64,000 nucleotides of DNA from Paraspadella gotoi (GCA_051294375.1 CM119271.1:3682610-3746609); one strand, 5' to 3'. Positions 34,520-46,559 are shown, counted from the stretch's first letter. Notes: generated by a model from the sequence alone, not told the origin. A program made the numbers and translations.

Positions 34520-35120
34520 AATACCTGACGGACTCAGAAGAATTATCCAAGAATAAAGAATTTACTCTCCTTTTATATACAAAAGGACAAAATTATAACA
34601 GGCCAATGAGAGGATAGTTGCAATTTCTAAGAATAATAATCAAAACATCTACTAGTTATTATTAACCAATGAGAGACCAGATAATTCAAATTCAATATAT
34701 AAAATTCAATCAATTAGAGGCTTTAAACAAGAATTAATGTAGTTTAGTACGTTAGTTTTTATGTTAGTTTAGTTTTTACCTGTTTTACCGTTTTCCGTCT
34801 TTTACATTGTTACTGTTTCTGATTATGGTTAATGCTGTTTTTGGTTTGATTGAAAAAAAAACTGGATTTTTTTGTATTTGATAAAAAAGAAAATTATTAC
34901 GAAAAAAAATAGGAGTCATTTAATTTTTTTAATAAAACTTTAATTTTTAATTTAATTTAATTTTAATTTTTAACTTTTATTTTTAAATAAAACTTTAATG
35001 CAATTTAATTAACTTTATTTTTTTTTAATAAAACTTTTAATTTTAATTTAATTTTTTTAATTTAATTTTTTTTTTAATTAAAAACCTTTTTCAGATATTT
35101 GGAGCTCTTTAACAGAGACT
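34520..35120. other. AT-rich non-coding stretch
   Basis: Dominated by TTTAATTTAATTTT runs at 34915-35090. No gene. Confidence 0.5.
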
Positions 35121-35499
35121 CTTTAGCACTTCTTTAATGTTTTTCCGCATAAGCTTTGTCCATGTGCCTCAGTAACTAATATTTTTGGGTGAACTGCACC
35201 GTCCAATGAAGTTTTCCGCTTAGATGTGATGATGTAATCTTGAAGATGGACATGCTTCGTTTTCTCCCTTTGCAAAAGAAAACGAATTGAAAATTTCGAA
35301 GGGCCTCTGCTCATTTGCAATTCCTTTTAATGTAATGAAAAAAATATAGGATTGAACCTTAATTTTTTTAAACAATGAATAAAAAATCTTTAAATTTTTA
35401 GTCGGATTCTGCTTTTCAGCAGTTCCCAACTCTATAATTTCTTTGTTGGTCCGTCGGTCCGCCACCTCAATCTTGTTCGGGCATTCACTTTTATCACTG

Positions 35500-35795
35500 T
35501 CAGAACCATCGAAATTATGATAAATTATGCATGTTGGGTAGGGAAGTGTGTGATCCGAGCTTGATAGTGAAAGTTTCGATGGAATCGTCCCAAGTTGGAT
35601 AATGAGGTTTAAATGAAAAAACCAAAACACTTATATTCACTATTTGAACACCAATTTGCCTCATGAGTGGATGGGTGTGATTTACCTGAAATTTTGTATG
35701 TGGGTAGGTAAGTGTGTGATTAAGCTGGAAATTCGAGTTTTTTCGATGGGAATCAATGAGTGGAAATGAGTTTAAATAGAAAAAAACAAAAAAAA
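35500..35795. repeat. Imperfect tandem duplication, about 145 bp
   Basis: ATGTTGGGTAGG-AAGTGTGTGAT...AGTTTCGATGG...GAGGTTTAAAT near 35528-35613 is echoed by ATGTGGGTAGGTAAGTGTGTGAT...TTTTTTCGATGGG...GAGTTTAAAT at 35697-35780. Confidence 0.65.
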
Positions 35796-36011
35796 CCGTT
35801 TTACTATTTGATTATGCTTCTTTTTTGCAAGATGTATTTAATTAATCAAATAATTAAATCAGTTAATTAATCAATTAGTCAATTAATTAAATCATTAATT
35901 TAATAATCAGTAATAAATTAAGTCAATCGTTATCGGCATTATTCTCATCGTCGTCATTGATTTTGTCTGTGGTTTAGCTGGACGAAAAGACCTAAAAAAC
36001 AAACATTTGAG

Positions 36012-36075
36012 GATCAAATTAATTAATTAATTAATTGCCTTACTTAATTAATTAATTAATTATTAATTAATTAAT
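36012..36075. repeat. (ATTA)n microsatellite
   Basis: Tetranucleotide AATT/ATTA runs, interrupted once. Confidence 0.9.
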
Positions 36076-37702
36076 TCATTACCGATAATGATCGTGAGCA
36101 GATCCGGACATTGTTTGCTCCAAAACTTTGTTTATTTTATATTTATTTAATAAAGAAGATATGACTGTGCTTCGACAAAAGATTTATTTGTGTTAATTTT
36201 TTATCTCTTAACAAATTAACATCATTGATTAATTTTTTTGGTTTTTTATTGTTCTTAAAGGATTTCTTAACTTGTAGCATGTTTTCTCATTTAAAAACAG
36301 AACCAAAGTTGCTGATTGTAAAATCCTTGCAATTTTATTTTTGAATCAAAATCCTCAAAATATTTTAAAGGATAGATCGTTCCCCCATTTTTGCGAAAAA
36401 CACTATATACAAAACTGGTTGATGGCTTTCTTCCTTTGCCATTGGTAACTTGCTGTTCCCTTTGTGTATCTCTTCGTGAATTGATCCAGCCAAAGACCAA
36501 AAGTTTTTTCTCGATAGTGGCAATTGACAAAGTCCGCTGGATGAAGGTTTCTGGAGGAATATAATTCCAAATGTCTGTCGATGGCACGGGTGGATTGGGC
36601 AAATTGCCGAAGGAACAATATGGAATAAGACGTCAGAATAGGATTGGATTCCCATAAGTGTCAGCTGCTCATTGCGCCAGTGTTTGAAAAGCAATCTAAT
36701 GTAAGCAAGTTATGCAGCAGCATGCAGTGTTCCGTTGAATTTGCACCATGAAGGCGACTTTTTTTGCAGAAGGTTGTTCATTTCATCAGCAGTAAATTCA
36801 AGAGGAATGAATTTTGTATGGTGGCTAATTGGAAATTTTTTCTTTCTGCTTACTGTTGGCTGTTGAATCACCCGGTCATATGAGCAAGGAAGCACGGCGA
36901 AAATTAGGGCTCAGCAGGTAAACCAAAAATTTTTAATTTCAAAAAGATCCAAAATCGTTGACAAGTATGACAAGCCTAATGACAATTTAGTATAAAAAGT
37001 AAATATTTTATTTTAATTCAATTAATTAAAACAAAATTTTTGATACCTAATATTTAATGACCCAAGAAGTTTTGGCTAATGAAGGTGGTATTGTAGCGGG
37101 TTTTTGCTGCGAAGGAAAAACATTGTCATTGTTTGCATTGCAACCATCTTTGAGTCGACTTAAATTCATCCAGAGCAGGATCGGCAATTGCCATGACTGA
37201 CCTTCCATCGCAAATGGAATGATGGAAAGTAAAGATCAAAGGTCGACAATTCTCTCCTTTTCCATATTTTCCATGAGCGTATCTGACCCGCCACCCAAAG
37301 GACCCTTTGCATGAATCAAACAGATTTCAGACTTTCATTTTTTTCTACAACGGATTTTTCCCAATCGTTTGTCTCATTTCTTCAAAATCGACAACAAAAA
37401 ATCTGAATCTCCTCGCAATCACATTTTTTCTTTTCTGAGATTGACGAATTTTCATTCTCAGCCATCGGATTGAGTCGCGGCCAATCTGCCGCAACGCCCT
37501 TTATCAAATCTTCCACGGTCAGAGGGCTGGCAGCTTTTTACGAAGAGAAAACTCCGGTTACGATACTATTTGGCCATTCGTTGACTGTACTTCGAACTAA
37601 ACCTCCTTGGCCCGAACAAAGGTCGAGAAAGTCGGGGTTATTTTCGTCAGTGGGTTTGTCAATTTGCAGTCTAAGTTTCTGAAGCGGTCCAATGAAAGAC
37701 AT

Positions 37703-39470
37703 AAATTTTAACCACCTTACGGCAGTAACGAAAATGGGTGAGGGTCCATTTCATTAACAGTCGCGGATTCGTCATTTCTTATTCGATACAGTATGTACCA
37801 TATAATAATTGCGATTTTATCCAAGATTAATGAAGTTTTTACTGAACGATTCTCATAAGACCTAATGCTTAAATAAATGTTTAAAATTATGGTCCCCACC
37901 CTGTTATAATTTATTTTTTTAAACGTTTAAGAGAAAACGACATCGCGGTGGAAAAAGGCACACACAAGAAAGCAAAATAAAATGAAAAAGACACTCGTGC
38001 TTCGACGCTGGATGTTCGCCACAGGTTGCGACGGCCTTACCAATTCAATCTCGTGTTCACTCTGAATAGGCGGCACATAGCCCCACTGAGCCTCTTGGAT
38101 ACAGAATTACCATTGAGTGTCCTCTCGTTACAGACCTTCGAGAAAAACTTAAATATTTGCTGTACGATTCTTAGAACGAAAACAAATTTACTTCTTCTCA
38201 CTACAAAGGTACTTAGGGTAAAAATAATATTTTGAATATCACAGTTAACACCAGTTGACTGCCGCATGTTGATATTCTCGTTTCTATAATCCAACGGGCC
38301 TGCACGTGTCGCGCAGAAAATGGAAGGCCCTAAGAGATGAATATATTATAACGAGAGGGCGCGCAGAAATCCGCCGGAAAACAAAGGGTCCCTCGAGCGA
38401 GTTAATCATATGTATTAATAATCAATGCGTTGAGGCACAATTTACTCTCACTAAGGACGATCCAGTAGCTCAAGTGAGCACAGTCCACAATGATCACCGG
38501 CTTGCATAAGGGATGATCGATAATACGTCCAAGACAAGTGACAGCTAACCAAACTGTCCAGAAATACCCTCGTTTCCATCCCGTTGAGGCGAGCGCTCGT
38601 GCAATGTTTCCTACGCATGATTTTCAGGCCAGGATTCTTTTATAAGCCCAATTACCTCATTCTTGTCTTTATTGTGTCCCTATCAGCGAATGTCGCTATT
38701 TTCTAGCGATAAGTTTCTATTTAACTAAAAACAGAACCATAGGCACAGGACAGTGTTCAAATAAATCTTAACTGAAAATGAAAAGCAGTAAATTAAACGA
38801 GCAAATTGATAAATTGAACACAAATGGCTGGCCAATATGTTAAATGAGACTTTAATCGATCGGAAAATCCAAAATCAAAGAAGTAAAATTGAAAACCGGA
38901 AATATAAGACAAATAACGTTGGGGAAAAAACTTTGACTAGATAGCTAGAAACAGCCGTAAGTTTTCTATTCGTGCTCAGCCCACTGAAAGGTAAAAGTTT
39001 CGTAATGGTAGAGTTTTGAGATTGTTGTGCCTATTATCTGGCCACATACTGAGTGAACATATATGTTCCGCATCACGTACTGAACTAAGGCAAACAAAAC
39101 GGAGGAATGAGACTGACGAATCACAGAGCGAACCGACGTTGACGACAATCAACGAACGTATCACATTGAAAATATACTACGGGGCCCGACCGGCTGTTCG
39201 AAACAACGCCTTCAAAGTCGGTCGGTCCGGCGCGACGTTGTTGTGAGATCTGGCCACTTAATCGGCGCCGAATCCAGACGTGTCGGACTAGATCCAGCAC
39301 GGGCGGAGCGCCGCGTCAATACAGGAAGACGAACGCGATCACTAGACGGGCGCCGCTGGAGGAAATAAGAACCGGAAGTGACGGTCAGAGTAATAATGCA
39401 TGTCCGGGCGCCGGATGTTGGCATTGAGGCCAGGGCGGTAGCGTTCTTCGAAATCGCAGGATGGTTTGTG
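37703..39470. other. Non-coding or unresolved stretch
   Basis: No frame is recognised. A CpG-rich patch at 39190-39385 ends with ACCGGAAGTGACG (39371-39383), an excellent ETS/GABP-type site, so a promoter could lie there. The frames on either strand (for example 39016-39246 and 39212-39424) are Arg-rich readings of this patch. Confidence 0.35.
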
Positions 39471-39851
39471 GAGACTGGAAGATGGAGAGAGATTACATAT
39501 ATATGAGAAGAGGAAGGGAGCAGTATAGATGAGAAAGAAGAAGAGAGAGAGAGACGAAGAGAGAGAGATGAGGGAATGAGAGAGAGAGAGACGAGAGAGA
39601 GATAGAGAGGAGAGATAGAGGAGAGAGGGGGAAACGATTGATTTCAATCTGGTTTCGAAAAACAACATATTTATTTTAGTTAAACATAATCTCCCCGGAA
39701 AAATTTCGAAGCAAACAACATGTTTTTAAAATTCCAAATTCAACATTCAAGCGTCCAAAAGACGAGCTCCATTCCGCTTCGTTTGCTCCTTGAATTTTTC
39801 ATGATTCATTGAAAATGAAAAAAAGCGGAAACTGGTTGCAAGGCTTCTACT

Positions 39852-40079
39852 ATGGAATATCTCGAGCCACCAGAGAGGGAATATAGACCAGTCTCGATGG
39901 TGAATGAATTCGGCCTCAACGTCAGATTGTGTGAGAATCTTATGGTGGCTCTAATATCATCCATGATGCTTAATTTCAATGTATTGATATTCCTGTTAAA
40001 CTTAACTGAAGGTAATGGTAACCCTTTTTTATTATCAAAGACGTACAATATTTGTCAACTAATTAACTCCAAGCGCTAA
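39852..40079 (+). CDS. Unrecognised ORF, 75 codons, with hydrophobic segment
   Basis: ATG at 39852 opens a frame with a polar start (MEYLEPPEREYRPVSMVNEF) and a later hydrophobic run (LMVALISSMML...VLIFLLNLTEG). A weak donor (GAAG|GTAATG) lies near 40012. The reverse strand is also open here with mixed composition, so the strand is uncertain. It could be an exon, a transposon relic or chance. Confidence 0.2.
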   Translation: MEYLEPPEREYRPVSMVNEFGLNVRLCENLMVALISSMMLNFNVLIFLLNLTEGNGNPFLLSKTYNICQLINSKR

Positions 40080-40084
40080 CCTAG

Positions 40085-41055
40085 CGTAAATTCTATTAAT
40101 ATTCCTCTATCTATTAATAAAATGGGTCCGCATCTCATAAATAATCTAAATAGACGAATTAAATATAAACAATCTTACATGCACCGGAAATCTTGATAAT
40201 CCTACTCAAGATTCCGATTAAGTGTGACTCAGGATCACCTCTTCATGGTATTTCGTGGCGTGCCGTCGTCTTCGTTCAGTGGCATGTCGATCATTTCATC
40301 TTCCTCTGTCTACGATCGCTACTTCTCGTTACTAGAATACATTATACCACCTTATATTCATCGAATATAGTAAGTCTTCGTCGAATCAGATGTCCGTCGT
40401 CACTGCGACAGCAGAACTCGTCAGATTGACTCGCGGTCAAAAACTCGACCTAGACAATTCGGAACAACTTTTCTGTTTCCTCGCACATCCGAGTTTAATG
40501 TGTCTATATAAATTGACTCATCTTGTTAATAATGATAGGAAAAATTTAAAATAAAAGTTTAGTATTCTCCTATTTGGCTTTTTACCTTTCGCAATAACTT
40601 TCATGCTTCTGCCTTATAATTCCAATCTTCACCCAAATTTTTCACTTTTTGCTTTCAATTTTTTTCTCAATTTTTTAGATTTTTTTCCTTAAGTTTTCAT
40701 TTAATTTCTAATTTCAGCCTTAGAAATTCAAATTCTGGCCCTAAAATTCCGTTTCTGCCCTTAATTTTTAAATTTCCAGCCCCATTTAATTCCAGTACTT
40801 CTGGTGTTTTCCACTACCCCTTATTTGTAAACTTTCCCCATGGAATTTCTCCTCCGCCTAAGAAGAAATTCCACTTACGCGCGGGAGGGCGAGCGGGATT
40901 TCCAGCCTCAACCAAAAGATTTCCCCTCTCCGAAACCGAAAGCAGCGGCAGAAGCGCAGCCGCCGCTTGCATCCGACTGCCCGCCAGAACTTTCTCCCGG
41001 TTTCCATCCTCGCGATTTTCAAATTCAGACGAGGGAGTCGAGAATCGGAGGACTG
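40085..41055. other. Non-coding stretch
   Basis: AT-rich, with a run of repeated phrases of the type CCTTAAAATTCCAATTTC at 40600-40800. No gene. Confidence 0.4.
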
Positions 41056-41059
41056 AGAG

Positions 41060-41190
41060 AGCATGAGAGAGAGAGAGGGAAAGAGAGAAGAGAGAGAGAG
41101 AGAGAGAGAGTAGAGAGAGAGAGAGAGAGAGAGCAGACGAGAGAGCAGAAAGAGAGAGAAAGGAGAGAGAGAGAGAGAGAGGAGAGAACA
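41060..41190. repeat. (GA)n microsatellite
   Basis: Interrupted GA run. A GAA/GAGAA purine tract follows at 41510-41635. Confidence 0.9.
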
Positions 41191-41681
41191 AAGAAAGAAA
41201 ATTAAAATTTCATTGTAACAAAATTTGACGATGTATTGTCGTTAACTTTTTATTGGGTCGTGTCCGAAGGAATATCCTTTAACACCGACTCCTGACTCGC
41301 GTGCCGCCCGTCTCTCTTAGGACTTAAAATAGCGGCGCTATTCTCTGACTCATCCCACTACGACAATTTTTTCTCTTAAGACGCGGCGCCACCGCCACAA
41401 CGCGAGCCGCTTCGACTAGTGACGCTACGCGAGTTCTCTACCGTCGCCACTAATTTTATTTTCGCGTTGGACTGAATGTGGTATTGAAAAAAAATTCAAG
41501 AAAAAAAGCGCAAGGAAAGAGCGAGAGAAGAGAGAGAAGAAGAAGAGGAAGAGGAAGAGAAGAAGAAGAGAAGAGAAGAGAAGGAGGAAGAGAAGAGAAG
41601 AGAAGAGAAGAGAAGAGAAAAGAGAAGAGGAACTAATAAAAAATAACTCACTCGTTTTTTTCGACTTTCTTCGTTTCTTAC

Positions 41682-41766
41682 CAGCTGACGATAATAAAAC
41701 GCTACGGCGATGATGATCATGATTGACGAATCCAGCGATGAACAGAGAGCCAATCAGAGTGCCGAT
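41682..41766 (-). CDS. Splice-bounded exon candidate, 85 bp
   Basis: An acceptor TTCTCTTATTCGCAG precedes 41766, and the donor CAGCTG|GTAAGA follows 41682. One frame is open throughout (IGTLIGSLFIAGFVNHDHH...). A second frame carries an ATG and reads MIIIAVAFYYRQL up to the donor. Both are hydrophobic, so a membrane protein is possible, but the frame cannot be fixed from this exon alone. The acceptor lies in the first unit of the tandem array at 41740-42315. Confidence 0.35.
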
Positions 41767-42315
41767 CTGCGAATAAGAGAAATTAGCCAATCAACAGTGT
41801 GTCGACTCTCGATAAAAGAAATAAGCCAATCAAAGAGCCAATCTGGAATATGAGAAATTATGTGCCAATAAAGTGCTGCCTGTAGTCGGTGCATTGGCAT
41901 AAGATCCACCCCGCCTATAAGCATAGACACCTTCAGTCGTGGACGTAGGCTGGTCCTCATTGGAAGTAAAAGCATTAATAGCTCACATGCCCATTAGAGG
42001 TACTGGCGTTCCAATACCAACCCGGGAAGTGTGAGGATGGCTGCTAAAGCCACCTGCGGGGCCCCGGCGTCAGAAAAACCCTCAAGCATGGTTCCTAAGC
42101 AACCAGAAAAACCTTTCTTCTGGCTGACTAGAGGGGCGTTAAAACCCTTGCGGATAGTACTCTTCAGCCCAAACTAGTATGCGCCATTATCCACATGCCG
42201 ATCTGATTTAAAAGAAATAATCCAATCAGAGTTCGCATCTGGAATTAAGAGAAATTAGCAATCAGAGTTGCTGATAAGAAATTAATTAAAAGCAGCCAAT
42301 CAGAAGGACCGATCG
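41740..42315 (-). repeat. Tandem repeat of a 3'-splice-site/CCAAT unit, split by an insert
   Basis: On the minus strand the unit is about 40-45 bp: CTGATTGGCTAATTTCTCTT-ATTC-CAGATCGGCACT. Three to four units occupy 41740-41876. The array is interrupted by unrelated DNA at about 41877-42190 and resumes with three or four units at 42195-42315. Each unit holds an ATTGG box and a pyrimidine tract ending in AG. Confidence 0.7.
41985..42180. repeat. Dispersed repeat, copy 1 (related to 45495-45690)
   Basis: Shares the phrases GGGGC...AAAACCCTCAAGC-TGTT, TGGCTGACTAGAGGGGCGTT / TGCTGAGGGGCAT, and CTTCAGCCCA in the same order as 45495-45690. It lies inside the split tandem array, so it probably inserted there. 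Confidence 0.55.
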
Positions 42316-42319
42316 TGAA

Positions 42320-43585
42320 AAAGAAGAATGAGTTCAAACTCTATCGTCTAGAAAATTTTACACTAGATTAACCACCAATCACACTCTGGAACGGAACTAC
42401 GTATAACGTCCTCGTTAACCTCTATTAGATTCGTTGAACCGAAAAACATTAAAAGAAATTAGGTGACAGTTGACGATTCAAAGGACAAAAGAGACGACGG
42501 ACGGGCGGATCAGCTGCCCTAGGGCGAGACAGCATAAAGACCAAAAGAGCAACGAAGACTTTCAAAGGAAAAATCTGCGAGAGGCATTCTATGAAAGTTT
42601 TCTGGAGGAAGATGACATCGGTAGATGTCCAGGGAGATGACAAAAGGGAAGCATGAACATGTGAGATTTCAAGGGGAATGTGAAGGAAAAATGAAACAAA
42701 AAAATTCATTCATATTTTAACAGGTTAACAAGCATATTTAAATTAAACTTTCATAAACTAATATTGACATGGACATGACCTGACCTTTTCCACGTTCGGG
42801 GTTGAAGTCGGCAGAGGTCGTCGTTGTTTTCGTTCGAACCGCATTTTCCTCCGTGAATACCGAGTAAAGAGAAGCGCGATCGAGCGAACTCACCCTGATG
42901 ATTAATAGGTTATAGATTAAATCATTATTCATGGCGTGAGTTTTTTTATTTCTGCTCTACTTTATTTGATTATATTCATTCCTCCTCATTTTCGTTTTCC
43001 TCTTTATTTCGCACCGAAATGTTATGTCACTCGTCCGAAAGAGATGTCGCCCCAAGAATCGCCGCCCAAGATTTTCTCGGTCGTGCGCTGTTTATTTTCA
43101 CTTGAATTTTAACAATTTACGATTCCGACGCTTAGGGTCGCATTTGGTTCTCAAAAGCTATTGCTCGACGGAGGAGTAAAACATCTGGGCGGAAAATTAG
43201 TAGTGATAAAAATAGGTAGAAGTTTAATATCGGATCAATTTAAATTAAAATGGGAGATGGAGTTGATGAATGTGAAAATACCTGTTATTTTGGGAATTAA
43301 GGGGGTTGTGATGCAGAGATTAAAATAGTTATAAATGGATTGCCCGTAAAATCGAATTAATCCTTAAGAAATTATACCTTAATAAATAATTTAGAGTATT
43401 GGTCCACCTGGTAAATGATAGAAAACTTGTTGGTTCTAACCTAACCGCAAAACCCCACGGTCTTCAAGTTAACCCGGACTAGTTAAACCAACCGCATTAA
43501 ACAAGCAATCTAATCAATTTAAATCATATTCAAAATTCAGATTTAAACAATCAACAAAAAAGCAATAATTCATTCACCGGCCCAA
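42320..43585. other. Mostly non-coding; weak donor-like site
   Basis: On the minus strand, ATGAATAATGATTTAATC (from 42932) leads in 38 bases to CATCAGG|GTGAGT, a possible small first exon. Nothing else supports it. The rest is AT-rich and unrecognised. Confidence 0.3.
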
Positions 43586-43588
43586 ACT

Positions 43589-43777
43589 GACCGTCCGCAT
43601 TGACCGTAATCTCGAAGGTCTTCTCCTCAGAATCTGGGCAGAAGTTGGGAAGGGCAGGGACCTCCGGAGCGTTGGTCCGTCTTATCGCAGACCTTCGGCT
43701 CTGGTGGACCTCTCGTCTTCTTTTCGATTTGTCGAATTCGCAGGAAAAAATGTTTGGAGTGAGTTTTGAGCTTCTTG
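43589..43777 (-). CDS. Exon candidate, unrecognised
   Basis: A pyrimidine tract ending CCCCGTCTGCAAG precedes 43777, and donor-like sites (GGGCCG|GTGAAT or ACG|GTCAGT) lie near 43590-43605. Two frames look protein-like in different halves. One is KLKTHSKHFFLRIRQIEKK...KVCDKTDQRSGG. The other is PEVPALPNFCPDSEEKTFE then ITVNADGQFG. A single indel near 43675 would join them. No family is recognised. Confidence 0.3.
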
Positions 43778-43819
43778 CAGACGGGGAAAAAAATGAGTAA
43801 TTGCCTATAAATTTCATGT

Positions 43820-44860
43820 TTATGTCAAACGACTTCCCAAGAACGATCTAAAACTAGTTAATCTATAAAAAAGTGAGTTATAGTTACAGTCCTGGTGCTA
43901 AAAAAACAAAATCGAATAAAAACGATACAGGCCCCACTTTAATAATAAGACTATGAAAAATCTACCTCTGTATACAACTTGAATTTTTTTAAAATGAATG
44001 CCCTCCAGAGTTATTAAAGTGTATCCGAGAAGAATATAAGAGAGTTTAGATATAAAATGCTAAAAAATCAATAATTATCTCGCCGAAATAAATAGAGAAT
44101 CTCTAACTTAATGTAAATTGTTTGAGTGTCATCGACAAGTCACAGGAGACCAGCCTAATGAAGTTAGATATAATCTAGTCGTGAATAGAGGGTACGTTCC
44201 CTAACGAAAAATAAAACATGAGCGATAATTATCTGGTATAAAAGCAATTTATTTAATTGTACAAATTCACAAGACAAACATCTCCCCATAATAGGAGATT
44301 TCACGTTACACAGTCCAATCCTGCTAAGCTTTTTAAGGATATATTCTTTTAAATTTTATATTAAAAATCCAACATCATTTGTTGAAGAATTAAGTATAAA
44401 AAAGATAGAGAAATTATTTTTCCTTTTAAATCTTAGCAAGATTAGATCATTAAGTTTTTTCAATTATATTCTTTGTTTCTAAAGCTGAGCTTTCCATCAA
44501 ATTAAAAATTGCCTACTTTTTATTCAGTTAAATACTAAGTAAAAAAGTGTCTATTACCTATTTAAGAAAGAATATTTTCCTTATGTTCACCCAAATGAGA
44601 AACTTAATTAATTAGAATTCGATTATCCGTTAATAGTCATCCTGCAGAATAGCGAGAGAACGAAAGAAAGAGAAGACAACGGACAAACGCTAAACAGAAT
44701 CCTAAGGCCATACGAAAAAAAGCACTTCAACCCATGAAAATGAGAGAAAGACGCACTAGATAGTCACAAAGACACACCGACATTACATAGACAGGAGGGT
44801 GAGACCAACTCACTTTCCAGGCTGAGGAAGAAGTTCACTAGAACAAGTAAAAGACTTTCG
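43820..44860. other. AT-rich non-coding stretch
   Basis: No gene or repeat family is recognised. On the minus strand an acceptor-like CTTCTTCCTCAG and a GTGAGT donor lie only 8 bases apart at about 44810-44830, too close for a normal exon. Confidence 0.45.
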
Positions 44861-45494
44861 TTTGAACAAAATCCTTTATCCCGTAAAAGAACCGTCGACA
44901 ACAAATGGCCCCGCCCGCGATGAATCTTGTCCGCCTCCGAAGTTGAAACTTGCGATGAGACGGGGGGATTCCCTATTTCGCGATGGTGGAGACAGGGGTG
45001 GCAATGTGGAAGGTGTGTGTGAGAGTACGACGGGTGTGAGCGCTGCGCAGCTCCGCTCTCAGCCGTGGAGAAGAAAAGAGGTGAAAAGAGGGTAGGTGGA
45101 GAACGAGAGAGAAGAGAGAAAAGAGAGAGAGAGAGAGAGACAAAAACTGATGAAATGTCCCAAAATAGAAGAAAAGGGTGTCTCCATCGTGAGAAAGTTT
45201 AGGGTAATGAGAGAGTTCACCAGATTTTTTTGGCCAGAGATCAGAGAAACTCAATCTTCTAGCTAGATTTAACATATAACACAGGATGTTCTGAACGGAT
45301 CAAGTGTACTCATCCTTTCTGGCTCTGATATATCAGATGTTCTTATTCTGCCACAAAGATTATTCAGACTGATGTAACGATGTTTTATCTGCGGCAAAAA
45401 GAAAAAACTCCACTCTTTACGCGGCCTCGAAAAATGCCACGAATACAACTGACCTCTTTAAGTACAGATATGTAGTCGGGCCGTGATAACCTTC

Positions 45495-45690
45495 AGTTCA
45501 TGACCCGGCTGGCTCATTGGAGTATAAAGCCAATCGCAGCGTTCATGGTGGCAAGCATGAAGGACGGCCGCTTAAACCGCCTTTGGGGCGTGAAAACCCT
45601 CAAGCCTGTTTACAAGCCCAGACCCGTTTCATGCTGCTGAGGGGCATAGAAGCTAGGATAAGTAATCTTCAGCCCATTAGCGCTTGTATC
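45495..45690. repeat. Dispersed repeat, copy 2 (related to 41985-42180)
   Basis: See copy 1. This copy sits directly before an 80-bp tandem array. Confidence 0.55.
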
Positions 45691-45696
45691 TACTTG

Positions 45697-46020
45697 GATA
45701 TTCTCGGTATGCCACAAGATGAGACTCACTCGTCCGGGCTAATCTCACAAGGGATGACAACAAATACTACTCACTCTCTTGATATTCTATACTGCCACAA
45801 TGGCATTCACTCATCCAGGCCGGATCTCACACGATATCACGATGACAACTCACACTTAGCGATATTCTATATGCACAGATGAACCCACTCGTCGCGAAGC
45901 TGATCTCACAGATGTCACAGAATAACAACACACTCTTTATATTCTATCTTGCCACAGATAGGACTCACTGTCCGCGGAGCTGATCTTACAGATGTTAGCC
46001 TCGGTGAACAAGAATAACAG
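45697..46020. repeat. Tandem array, about 80-bp unit, four copies
   Basis: Each unit runs GATATTCTAT-CTGCCACA, GA-GACTCACTCGTCC, GCTGATCTCACA-GATGTCA, CA-AATAAC-ACTC. Starts are near 45697, 45780, 45861 and 45938. A degenerate fifth unit may lie at 45325-45380. Confidence 0.8.
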
Positions 46021-46186
46021 TTCTCGTTTTTCTTTGAGGAGAATTTCTCCGCGATTTATAGGAGATGAACGCCGTCATCTGCGCAGGCCGTCGATACCGG
46101 CGTCCGGCGGCACTGTCGGGCTGGCGTTGGTCCGGCGGACGTTGTCGGCGGCTGGAGACGAAGCCAAAATAATCGGAACAAAATAG
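45992..46186 (+). CDS. Unrecognised ORF, 64 codons, starting inside the tandem array
   Basis: ATG at 45992 lies in the last 80-bp unit. The frame (MLASVNKNNSSRFSLRRISP..., then a Gly/Ala/Arg-rich part ending AGDEAKIIGTK) leaves the array into CpG-rich DNA. The minus strand is open over the same stretch, so the frame may be chance. No family is recognised. Confidence 0.2.
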   Translation: MLASVNKNNSSRFSLRRISPRFIGDERRHLRRPSIPASGGTVGLALVRRTLSAAGDEAKIIGTK

Positions 46187-46559
46187 CACGGCGATTTCCA
46201 TCGCCCACTTTAGTTGTCGGCTTTTTAGTTTCGGTCCAACAGTTGTTTTGAATTCGAATTAAAATTTTACTAATTCGATTAATTTAACTCAGTGTTACGA
46301 GGATATCGAAATAAACCGTTTTAAAATTTAAAGGTGGTTACTGCTTCAAGAGAAATTAAGAAAAATATTTTACCAGATGACTGTGGACATTCATAGTGAT
46401 GCAGCGTGCATGTAACCGATTGCAGTTGCGGCTTGAAAAATTTTAATATTACAAAAAATCAAGATTCTTCTCAAAATATATTTTGAAGTCGTATGAAAAA
46501 CTTTCTCGCGCAAAAAAAAAAAGGCGTTTTTAAAAAAATAATTGTGACATTGACTATTA

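Larger units (their letters stand above)
35123..37702 (-). pseudogene. Broken acyltransferase, condensation/alcohol-acetyltransferase superfamily
   Basis: Enzymes of this superfamily move an acyl group to an alcohol or amine, using the second His of HHxxxDG. From 37702 the minus strand gives an ATG, MSFIGPLQKLRLQIDKP, then SPLTVEDLIKGVAADWPRLN, KGSFGWRVRYAHGKYGKG, and IFTFHHSICDGRSVMAIADP with the motif intact at about 37224-37204. Next are FIPLEFTADEMNNLLQK..FNGTLHAAA (about 36800-36715), PNPPVPSTDIWNYI and FWSLAGSIHEEIHKG (about 36600-36460). These follow the family order: N-terminal Ltv-L helix, WRV strand, HHxxxDG, the F/T-E-LL-G-L-AA helix, and the FW-LA-IH region. In-frame stops at about 37530 and 36712 and at least three frame changes break it. 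Introns may explain some breaks and assembly indels others. C-terminal frames at 35123-35630 may belong to it. No substrate is assigned. Confidence 0.6.
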
